Source: an uncultured Flavobacteriales bacterium
GTDB taxonomy: Bacteria > Bacteroidota > Bacteroidia > Flavobacteriales_D > SKUL01
Direction of reading: 5' to 3'
Assembly (NCBI GenBank): GCA_937911795.1
Contig: CALDPJ010000072.1
Coordinates: 1 to 8,004, forward strand
Length of the DNA: 8,004 bases
Position numbers and translations under genes: made by a program. The notes under the pieces were generated by a model, which ran no database searches, was not told where the DNA came from, and saw only the letters and a list, made by a program, of their open reading frames with translations. This document shows, in pieces, positions 1 through 6,060 of this stretch (within the stretch, counting starts at the first letter, position 1; each line of letters begins with the position of its first letter).

Positions 1-647
1 TCTTTCAGGACAATGATGTAGGGGGCCGCGGATATTACAATCCTGACTTCAGACTGTACGTTTTTGTAGGAATTGCCGGTATTTATCACAATCCGCAAGG
101 TTCAATGGATGGGCAATCCTGGGTTGATCTGCAGGATTTTAATACCGAAGGACGCAATCAGCCATACAGCAATTTTGCATTTTCGATTCCAAAGGGGATC
201 GGATTGTACTTCACGCATCAGAAAAAACACCGTTTCGGATGGGAAATCGGCTGGCGCACCACTTTCACCGATTATCTGGATGATGTTTCAGAACGTTACG
301 GAAATCCAAACGAAATGTCACCCGAAGCAGCCGCTTATTCAAATCGAACTACCCTGGAGCACATTCACCAGGTAAATGCACAAGCCATTTCTGAAGGACT
401 GGATCCTGTTGGTGCGGAAAGTTTCGAAATCAGCAGCATCAACGGAGAAAACATTCACAACGAACTACTCGAAACCAATCAGGGGCTGGCTCAAAAACGT
501 GGCGACCCCTCCCATAACGACAGCTATTTGTTTACTCAGTTTTCGTATGGTTATGTGATTAAAGGCAGGAGTAACTATTACCGCCAGAAATATTCCTGGA
601 TTAAAAAGAAACGAAGAGTTGGCCGTAAAACAAGAGCCAAATTCTAA
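1..647 (+). CDS. DUF6089-type outer-membrane beta-barrel protein, 3' part (5' end outside window)
   Basis: The reading frame is open from the first complete codon (position 3) to a TAA at 645-647, so the true start lies left of the window and about 214 residues are visible. The protein alternates short polar and aromatic strands (LYVFVGIAGIYHNP; GLYFTHQKKHRFGWEIGWR) and carries TFTDYLDDVS, then RGDPSHNDSYLF and GYVIKGRSNYYRQKY, which I recognise as the C-terminal half of the Bacteroidota DUF6089 family of predicted outer-membrane barrels. As I recall, PorG of the type IX secretion system belongs to or near this family, but nothing here identifies this copy as PorG. It ends in a very basic tail (KKKRRVGRKTRAKF). 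An ATG at 105 exists, but the coding pattern continues upstream of it, so it is internal. The gene converges on the glycan operon and is probably functionally unrelated to it. Family call fairly sure; function unknown. Confidence 0.78.
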   Translation, partial: FQDNDVGGRGYYNPDFRLYVFVGIAGIYHNPQGSMDGQSWVDLQDFNTEGRNQPYSNFAFSIPKGIGLYFTHQKKHRFGWEIGWRTTFTDYLDDVSERYGNPNEMSPEAAAYSNRTTLEHIHQVNAQAISEGLDPVGAESFEISSINGENIHNELLETNQGLAQKRGDPSHNDSYLFTQFSYGYVIKGRSNYYRQKYSWIKKKRRVGRKTRAKF

Positions 648-652
648 GACTG

Positions 653-682
653 AAAGCTCCGGAAATCCGGAGCTTTTTTTTT
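653..682 (+). terminator. Rho-independent terminator of the DUF6089-type gene
   Basis: A perfect 10-bp inverted repeat (AAAGCTCCGG, 653-662, pairing with 667-676) encloses an AAAT loop. On the + strand a run of nine T (674-682) covers the end of the stem and continues past it. It begins 5 nt after the + strand stop codon, as expected for an intrinsic terminator. It also lies between two convergent genes. Read on the - strand the same hairpin follows the GT2 stop codon, but only a broken T tract (TTTCAGTCTT) comes after it, so it would end operon transcripts less efficiently. Confidence 0.9.
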
Positions 683-687
683 ACCAA

Positions 688-1437
688 TTACTTTTTAAAG
701 AACTGCCCGAGTTTCGAAATAGGTTTTCTTAAGGTTGTGAAGAAGCCCGGTGACAACCCATTCACTTTCCAGGCTCTGCGGTCTTCGAGATTGGCTTTTA
801 CACGATTCATCATTGAGGCATTGCTCTGCCCACCTGTTCTCATCCGGACCGTTGTGCGGTTTAAATATACGGTTGAGATTCGATTTTTGAACAGCATTCT
901 CAGCATCAGTTCATAATCGGCCGATGTGCGGAAATTGAGATTGAAGAGACCGTATTTCTCATAGTACTTTCGCTTCAGAAAAAAAGTCGGATGTGGCGGC
1001 ATCCATCCTTTTAAAAACAGGTCTCTACGATACGTTCCCGATTCCCATGTTCGAACCACTTTCTCCGGATTCCTGCGGTCAACGTACACCAGATTCGAAT
1101 AGCAACTCTCCACCTCTCGTTTCTGCATTTTATTCACCACATCAGAAATAACCTGAGCATCCTGATACATGTCATCTGAGTTTAAGATGCCGATTACTTC
1201 ACCGGTGCACAACGACAATCCTTTGTTCATGGCATCATATATCCCATTGTCGCTTTCGCTGATGACCGAGGCTATTCTTTCAGAATATTTCGTGATGATG
1301 TTCATCGTTCCATCGGTTGATTTACCGTCAATAATAATCAGTTCCAGATCCGGGTAATCCTGACCCAACACCGATTGGATACATTGCTCAATCGTATCTG
1401 CACTGTTATACGCAACTGTTATCACTGATACTTTCAT
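688..1437 (-). CDS. Family 2 glycosyltransferase (WcaA/WcaE-like)
   Basis: This 249-residue protein should transfer a sugar from a nucleotide-sugar donor to a growing lipid-linked glycan at the cytoplasmic face of the inner membrane. It is a single GT-A domain: VSVITVAYN at residues 3-11 starts the Rossmann-like fold, IIDGKSTDGT (35-44) and SDNGIYDAMNKG (62-73) form the nucleotide-binding part, and NSDD (86-89) is the metal-binding DxD equivalent. HPTFF (149-153) and TSADYELMLR (171-180) are the acceptor-side motifs typical of small bacterial GT2 enzymes. No transmembrane segment is evident, and the C-terminus is short and basic. The ATG at 1437 overlaps the stop of the preceding acetyltransferase gene as ATGA, which fixes the start and suggests translational coupling. 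It is the last gene of the operon. Donor and acceptor are not predictable. Confidence 0.92.
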   Translation of the reverse strand: MKVSVITVAYNSADTIEQCIQSVLGQDYPDLELIIIDGKSTDGTMNIITKYSERIASVISESDNGIYDAMNKGLSLCTGEVIGILNSDDMYQDAQVISDVVNKMQKREVESCYSNLVYVDRRNPEKVVRTWESGTYRRDLFLKGWMPPHPTFFLKRKYYEKYGLFNLNFRTSADYELMLRMLFKNRISTVYLNRTTVRMRTGGQSNASMMNRVKANLEDRRAWKVNGLSPGFFTTLRKPISKLGQFFKK

Positions 1438-2045
1438 GCCGACGTATTTCTAATGGTTCTCCGGCGAATTTTTACCGCAGGATTCCCCTGATAAATTCCG
1501 TAGGCTTCGAGCACCCCGTGTGCCATCGAATTTGCCGTGAGCATGCTGTGCGATTTACAAATTACGCCCGGTGGCACCACTGCCCGTGCTCCAATCCAAA
1601 CGCCGTCTTCCAGTTCAATCGGTTGAACAATCAGATCGAAGGTAGATTTCTTGTAGTGATGGTTACCGCACAACAAAAATGCGCCCTGGCTGATACAAAC
1701 GTGGTTGTGCAGAATGACCTCATCCAGGTTGTCGATCCAGACGCGCTCTCCGATCCAGACGTAATCTCCCAGTTTTAATTTCCATGGATATTTTATGTTG
1801 ACACAAGGTTTGATTACCACACCTTTTCCCACTTTGGCTCCGAATAACCTGAGCAACCCAACCTTCACGCCTGAAAACGGAAACAATGGGTTCATGAAAA
1901 ACAGAGCATTTACCAAATACCACAATCCACGGCGGATGGCTGAACCGGGTTGATACCATGAATTATCATAGGCCCTGAGATCCGTTTTTCCTTGTATGTT
2001 TTCTCGTTGTTGCAAGCGATCACCGTCTTTATTATATGCAGGCAA
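1434..2045 (-). CDS. wcaF: WcaF-type putative polysaccharide O-acetyltransferase
   Basis: This 203-residue protein is of the left-handed beta-helix (hexapeptide repeat) class and probably moves acetyl from acetyl-CoA to a sugar hydroxyl of the repeat unit. The pattern AYDNSWYQPGS (25-35), LWYLVNALFF (41-50), LLRLFGAKVGKGVVIKP (64-80) and NIKYPWKLKLGDYVWIG (83-99) is characteristic of WcaF proteins of colanic-acid-like loci. Hexapeptide turns continue to VWIGARAVVPPGV (149-161) and YQGNPAVKIR (185-194). His129 in the GNHH segment aligns with the usual catalytic histidine. The reading frame has no ATG. The start given is a TTG at 2045, with another TTG at 2015, and family members usually begin close to residue 20. 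The true start is therefore uncertain by up to about 20 codons. The stop overlaps the GT2 start. Family call is strong; acceptor sugar unknown. Confidence 0.88.
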   Translation of the reverse strand: MPAYNKDGDRLQQRENIQGKTDLRAYDNSWYQPGSAIRRGLWYLVNALFFMNPLFPFSGVKVGLLRLFGAKVGKGVVIKPCVNIKYPWKLKLGDYVWIGERVWIDNLDEVILHNHVCISQGAFLLCGNHHYKKSTFDLIVQPIELEDGVWIGARAVVPPGVICKSHSMLTANSMAHGVLEAYGIYQGNPAVKIRRRTIRNTSA

Positions 2046-2056
2046 ATTAATGAAAT

Positions 2057-2076
2057 TTAAAACATAGCCTCACCTT
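2057..2076 (-). promoter_or_regulatory. SD-like site and two-codon mini-ORF ahead of wcaF
   Basis: On the - strand, AAGGTGAGG (2076 down to 2068) sits 2 nt from an ATG at 2065 (7 nt counting from AAGG), followed at once by TTT and a TAA stop. It looks like a ribosome-binding site serving a Met-Phe mini-ORF that ends 11 nt before the TTG start of the wcaF-like gene. It may be a start-stop coupling signal. Alternatively it is the real start disconnected by a one-base difference in the T run, since adding one T would put this ATG in frame with wcaF. Function is inferred only. Confidence 0.35.
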
Positions 2077-2089
2077 CCAGATCAGGAAG
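2074..2089 (-). repeat. Short inverted repeat around the GT4 stop codon
   Basis: CTTCC (2074-2078) and GGAAG (2085-2089) form a 5-bp inverted repeat around a 6-base loop that contains the TGA stop of the upstream glycosyltransferase gene. No T run follows within the next few bases, so it is unlikely to be a terminator. It could be a weak mRNA hairpin at the gene junction, or chance. Confidence 0.25.
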
Positions 2090-3227
2090 ATGGGTTCAGA
2101 AACATTTTAAGATGATCATCAACCGGTGTGGTATCCGCAGCCAGTTTACTTCCGAGTTGTCTGGCTCCTGCACACCACTCTTCAAACTGCTGCTTGTTCA
2201 TTGCGGCTAATTCAGTGAAGGCTTCCTCAAATTTCTGCGGGTTCAATGGCAGGTCAAATCCAGCTTTTTCCTCTTTGAGTCCTTTCCACGGCGTTTGATC
2301 TGAAATAACGACCGGTCGTCCTGCTAAAAAGGATTCGGCAATGACATGACCGAAATTCTCACCCAACGAGGGCAACGAAAGCACATGATTTTGCTGAATA
2401 ATTCCCTCTATTTCTAGGGGATTTGCCAGACCTTGGTAATTTACCTGAACATTCGCAGGCAAAGTGGCAATTCGTTGCAGACAATTCTGCCAATACTGCT
2501 CGTCGTAAACAGATCCGTAAATATTCAGCGCTACCTGAGATTCCAGCGCAGCCAGGGATTCAATGAGGAACAGCAGGTTTTTTTCAGGAGAAATCCGCGC
2601 AATACTCACGATTTTCAGTTCACCGGGATTTTTATCAATCGGTACAGGTTCCTGCGCCAATGCCTTACTGATATTACTTGCAATAAAGATTCTTGGATGC
2701 TTGCCGATTCCCTTTCGGATATCCTGCTCTTCTTTCGCATTGGTTGCGTGAAAATCCACATTCCTGTAGAGTCCGAAAATCCGGGCGGCTATCAGAAAAA
2801 AGTTCTTTTTGAATTTCTTTATTCCGAGTGCAGATTGCGATAACATTCCACGGCTTGCGACGATTACCCTTTTTTCCTTTTGTCGGAGTTGCCGGTTGGC
2901 CAACAATGGATAAATCGAGAAATATTTCGAATAAATTCCGTTGATGTAAATGACATCGCAGTGCGTATCGGAAATCAGGCGTTGCATGTTTTTTAGCGAA
3001 AGCCAATCATCGCTCAGATACATCACTTGCACTCCTTCACTTGTTTTAATCCATTTATTGGGCGAAATTTCATAGGGTACATCAGAGCAGTAATCGGTAT
3101 TTCTGGTGACGATATGAAAACGCACTTTTCCCTGAAGCGCCTGAACCATGTTGGCACAGGAAGTAACTGGTCCGCCCGCCCGGTATCCCGGAAGATACCA
3201 GTCGATAAAAACCAGCACATCAAACAT
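2082..3227 (-). CDS. Family 4 glycosyltransferase
   Basis: A 381-residue GT-B fold enzyme, expected to add a sugar with retention of configuration in the cytoplasm. The N-terminal acceptor domain opens with YLPGYRAGGPV (residues 11-21), which holds the glycine-rich loop usual for GT4. RGMLSQSALGIKKFKK (126-141), preceded by VASRG, marks the end of that domain. The donor domain has IARISPEKNLLF (209-220), whose Arg211 and Lys216 are the usual phosphate-binding residues. It also has LPSLGENFGHVIAESFLAG (285-303), containing the E-x7-E pair Glu290/Glu298. Length is normal for the family. The start ATG at 3227 lies inside the end of the preceding amidotransferase gene (8 nt overlap), fitting translational coupling. 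The subgroup with PGYRAGGP is common in Bacteroidota glycan loci as I recall it. Donor sugar and linkage cannot be given. Confidence 0.92.
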   Translation of the reverse strand: MFDVLVFIDWYLPGYRAGGPVTSCANMVQALQGKVRFHIVTRNTDYCSDVPYEISPNKWIKTSEGVQVMYLSDDWLSLKNMQRLISDTHCDVIYINGIYSKYFSIYPLLANRQLRQKEKRVIVASRGMLSQSALGIKKFKKNFFLIAARIFGLYRNVDFHATNAKEEQDIRKGIGKHPRIFIASNISKALAQEPVPIDKNPGELKIVSIARISPEKNLLFLIESLAALESQVALNIYGSVYDEQYWQNCLQRIATLPANVQVNYQGLANPLEIEGIIQQNHVLSLPSLGENFGHVIAESFLAGRPVVISDQTPWKGLKEEKAGFDLPLNPQKFEEAFTELAAMNKQQFEEWCAGARQLGSKLAADTTPVDDHLKMFLNPSS

Positions 3228-5094
3228 CTACCCGGTTTTTTTGCAACCAATGCTCTAAAACCACAAGGTTCCAGATATGTGCCCAGTTTATATCCGGCTT
3301 CTGTTGGTCAAAATCCGTCCACAACTGTTGAATGCCTTTTTGACTGAACATTTTTCTATTGGATAGATCGTTTAAATGATCGCCTGTAAAATCACGAAGA
3401 TCTCGTTTCAACCATTGAGCCCATGGAAAAGTAAATCCCATTTTCGGGCGATTGACAATATCGGGAGGAAGCAAATCCGGAAAAGAATCGATGAGTAGTT
3501 TTTTCGGTTGATGCGGATATTTGATGTCATCCGGAATTCCCAGCACAAACTCAACGAGCTCGTGATCCATAAACGGCACGCGTACTTCCAGCGCGTGTGC
3601 CATGCTCATCTGATCGGTATCTCTCAGTAAAACATTTTGCAGATAAGTAGAAACTTCGGCGATGCTTACCTGGCTCAGTCGCGGAAGTTGAAATCCGGGT
3701 GTGCCATAACCAAGCTGATCTCCCACAATTCCGAAGACCCGGTTGGCCGAAAGTTCTTTATGATTGAGGATTTTCCGGATCCGATCATCAAAGAAAAGGA
3801 GTCGCGAAACCCAGTAAATATATTCCAGATCGAAATAACCGGCCTGCATGACCGCTGCCGTTTTATCAGAAGCAATTCCCGGCCGGAACCGCCGTAGCAA
3901 ATTTCCACCAAATGCCCGCATCCATCCCGGAAAACTTAATAGCCAGCGTTTATCCTGCAGGGCAATTACGCGTTTAAAAATGTCGTAGCCCGCAAAAAGC
4001 TCATCTCCACCCGTGCCGGAAAGGGCCATTGAAATTCCTGCTTGTCTGGTCACACTGGAAACGATGAAGGTATTGGGACCGTCACCGCTGGGATGATCCA
4101 TGGCCGATAAGGCATCGGGCAGATCATCCAGAAAATCGGCTGGTGTCAATTTAATTTCATGATGATCGGTAGAAAAACGATCGGCAATCATTCTCGCAAA
4201 CGGTGCTTCGCTGAATGCTTCTTCTTCGAAGGTAACCGAAAACGTTTTAACAGGAGCCGTTTGATTCCGCGCCATTAATCCTACGATGAGACTTGAATCT
4301 ATTCCGCCGGAAAGAAAGGCACCAAAAGAAACATCGGCCACCAATCGACGTTTCACTGATTGTTCCAGCAAATCGGCAATCTGGTTCTTTGTTTCAGTAG
4401 GTGAAAATCGTTGTGACTGTACATTGCTGGTTAAAGACCAATAAGGATAAACATTAAAGTCTGAATCGGTGATGTGCAAATAGGTGCCGGGCAACAGCAT
4501 CCGTACTCCATCAATAATAGTATCCGGCGCATGAACCGTTTGATACCGCAGATAATCAATGATGCTGCCGGCGCTTGCCTTGCGCGCCACCAACCCCGAT
4601 GCGAGCACCGCCCGGATTTCGGAAGCAAACACGACCGTTTGTCCGACTTCTGCAAAATACAACGGTTTAATCCCCAGTCGGTCACGGATCAGGAACAATT
4701 CTTTTTTCTGGTCGTTCCACAAGGCGATTGAAAACATTCCGTTGAATCGCTGCACCGCATCGATTCCCCATTGCTGAAAAGCCGCTAGCACCACTTCGGT
4801 ATCGCCGTTGGTCAGAAAAGGGTAATTGCTGAGTTGCGCCCGTAACGTCTGATAATTGTATAATTCTCCGTTGAAAACAAGCACGAGATTTCCATCTGCG
4901 CTGTGCATGGGCTGATTGGCAGCCGCAGAAAGATCAATAATGGAAAGTCGTTGGTGACCCAGCGCTATTTCATCGGAGATGTACTCACCGGACGCATCGG
5001 GTCCGCGATGAGCAATGGACGCGTTCATCTTCCGGATAAGCTCCCGTGGCTGGTCCAGTCGTTCTATTCCGTGGATTCCGCAAATGCCACACAT
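3220..5094 (-). CDS. asnB: Asparagine synthase-like glutamine amidotransferase (AsnB family)
   Basis: A 624-residue class II glutamine amidotransferase fused to an ATP-dependent synthetase domain. In the N-terminal glutaminase, Cys2 follows the initiator Met and is the nucleophile. GHQRLSI (46-52, Arg49), FNGELYN (74-80) and GDTE (97-100) bind glutamine, and RDRLGIKPLYF (137-147) closes the domain. The synthetase has the PP-loop SGGIDSS (262-268), SGTGGDELFAGY (359-370) and RDTDQMSMAH (491-500) followed by the EVRVPFMDHE segment. All expected catalytic residues are present, so it should be active. Housekeeping asparagine synthesis is possible, but a place between a sugar SDR gene (1 nt overlap) and a glycosyltransferase gene (8 nt overlap) suggests it amidates a polysaccharide precursor, as proposed for similar amidotransferases in O-antigen and exosortase-associated loci. 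The symbol names the family, not a proven role in asparagine supply. Confidence 0.93.
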   Translation of the reverse strand: MCGICGIHGIERLDQPRELIRKMNASIAHRGPDASGEYISDEIALGHQRLSIIDLSAAANQPMHSADGNLVLVFNGELYNYQTLRAQLSNYPFLTNGDTEVVLAAFQQWGIDAVQRFNGMFSIALWNDQKKELFLIRDRLGIKPLYFAEVGQTVVFASEIRAVLASGLVARKASAGSIIDYLRYQTVHAPDTIIDGVRMLLPGTYLHITDSDFNVYPYWSLTSNVQSQRFSPTETKNQIADLLEQSVKRRLVADVSFGAFLSGGIDSSLIVGLMARNQTAPVKTFSVTFEEEAFSEAPFARMIADRFSTDHHEIKLTPADFLDDLPDALSAMDHPSGDGPNTFIVSSVTRQAGISMALSGTGGDELFAGYDIFKRVIALQDKRWLLSFPGWMRAFGGNLLRRFRPGIASDKTAAVMQAGYFDLEYIYWVSRLLFFDDRIRKILNHKELSANRVFGIVGDQLGYGTPGFQLPRLSQVSIAEVSTYLQNVLLRDTDQMSMAHALEVRVPFMDHELVEFVLGIPDDIKYPHQPKKLLIDSFPDLLPPDIVNRPKMGFTFPWAQWLKRDLRDFTGDHLNDLSNRKMFSQKGIQQLWTDFDQQKPDINWAHIWNLVVLEHWLQKNRVDV

Positions 5095-6032
5095 TAATCG
5101 AGTATGAACTGGGTGTTTGACAAAACTTTTCGAACTCCTTCTTCCAGGGGCAATAAATCTCTGCCCAGCAATTCTGTCATTTTTGTGATATCTGGCTTTC
5201 GACGTTGCATATCTCCTTCTTTCAGTGGTGGTTCATGAACTATTTGTGAGGCAGATCCGGTGATATCGAGTACCAATTGTGCCAGTTCGTATATCGTAAT
5301 TTCTTTATCCGAACCGATATTTACTACGTCGTTTACAAATTTTTCCTGATAAAAAGCTTCCAGGCAGGCATCTATATTATCATCTATGTAACAAAAGGTG
5401 CGTCGTTGGCTGCCGTCACCATAAATGGTGATATCATCATTGGTAAGGGATGCGCGGATGAATTTCGAAATGACGAAATCACGGCTTTGCTTTATGCCGT
5501 AGGTGTTGAAGAAACGGAATATGGTATAGCTCAGGCCAAATTCCAGATGATAAGAACGCAGAAAGGCCTCACCCAGATTTTTTACAATTGCATACGGCAG
5601 CCTCGAATTCAGGGGCGTTGTCATTTCATTTTGAGGAATCTCGACCGGCTCACCATAAACCTCTGAAGATGAGGAATAAAATACCCGTTTTACACCGGTA
5701 TTTTTCGAAAGTCGGAGAATGTTCCGGATACCTTCCACATCATTCAACACCGCTACCGGATTGTTCAGCGTTCGCTGTACTCCAACCAACGCTGCGTAAT
5801 GAAACACATAGTCAAACTTATAGGCATAAAATACCCCGGAAATATCCTGAAACGAATTAACGTCACATTTGATAAAGTGGAGATTGTCGTGTTGGCTGGT
5901 TGGAATTTTACGGGCATCGCCGGTGATAAAATTATCCACCAGTACAACCTGATTGTTGGTATTGGTGGCTAACTTTTCTGCCAGTTCACTTGCTATAAAA
6001 CCGGCTCCACCGGTAACTAATATTTTGGTCAT
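5094..6032 (-). CDS. NAD-dependent epimerase/dehydratase (extended SDR), UDP-glucuronate decarboxylase-like
   Basis: A 312-residue nucleotide-sugar enzyme. TGGAGFI (7-13) is the NAD-binding glycine motif, and Asp33 at the end of strand 2 favours NAD over NADP. SSSSEVYG (120-127) and Tyr147-x3-Lys151 form the catalytic set. FRFFNTYG (172-179), GDGSQRRTFCYIDD (205-218) and RRKPDI (277-282) bind the nucleotide sugar. The Ser123-Glu124 pair with a late RRKPDI arginine resembles UDP-glucuronate decarboxylases, but the sequence after the catalytic Tyr (YAIVKN) differs from the Y-x-E-G-K-R seen in those enzymes, so a 4-epimerase or other conversion is equally possible. The start ATG at 6032 is preceded by an A-rich CCTAAACAA leader without a clear SD. 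The TAA stop shares a base with the asnB start (TAATG). Family call is sure, substrate open. Confidence 0.9.
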   Translation of the reverse strand: MTKILVTGGAGFIASELAEKLATNTNNQVVLVDNFITGDARKIPTSQHDNLHFIKCDVNSFQDISGVFYAYKFDYVFHYAALVGVQRTLNNPVAVLNDVEGIRNILRLSKNTGVKRVFYSSSSEVYGEPVEIPQNEMTTPLNSRLPYAIVKNLGEAFLRSYHLEFGLSYTIFRFFNTYGIKQSRDFVISKFIRASLTNDDITIYGDGSQRRTFCYIDDNIDACLEAFYQEKFVNDVVNIGSDKEITIYELAQLVLDITGSASQIVHEPPLKEGDMQRRKPDITKMTELLGRDLLPLEEGVRKVLSNTQFILD

Positions 6033-6060
6033 TTGTTTAGGTTAGGCTGCCGGATCAAAA

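Noticed and set aside
73..375. 100-codon + strand frame overlapping the DUF6089-like gene
   Set aside because: Out of frame with the coding sequence carrying family motifs; ends without a terminator; a shadow.
2046..2110. Possible internal promoter upstream of wcaF (AT-rich, TTAATTTG)
   Set aside because: It does not fit TAnnTTTG with the right spacing, and no TTG element sits about 20 bases further upstream; the AT-rich stretch also overlaps the start region.
2433..2843. 136-codon open frame on the + strand
   Set aside because: Antisense to the GT4 gene whose donor-domain motifs cover the same bases; no start signal or family resemblance.
5277..5666. 129-codon open frame on the + strand
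   Set aside because: Antisense to the SDR gene over its catalytic Tyr and sugar-binding motifs; no independent support.
6037..6046. TTAGGTTAGG direct repeat between the SDR and GT4 genes
   Set aside because: Only two 5-base units in a 28 nt spacer; too short to mean anything and no regulatory motif around it.
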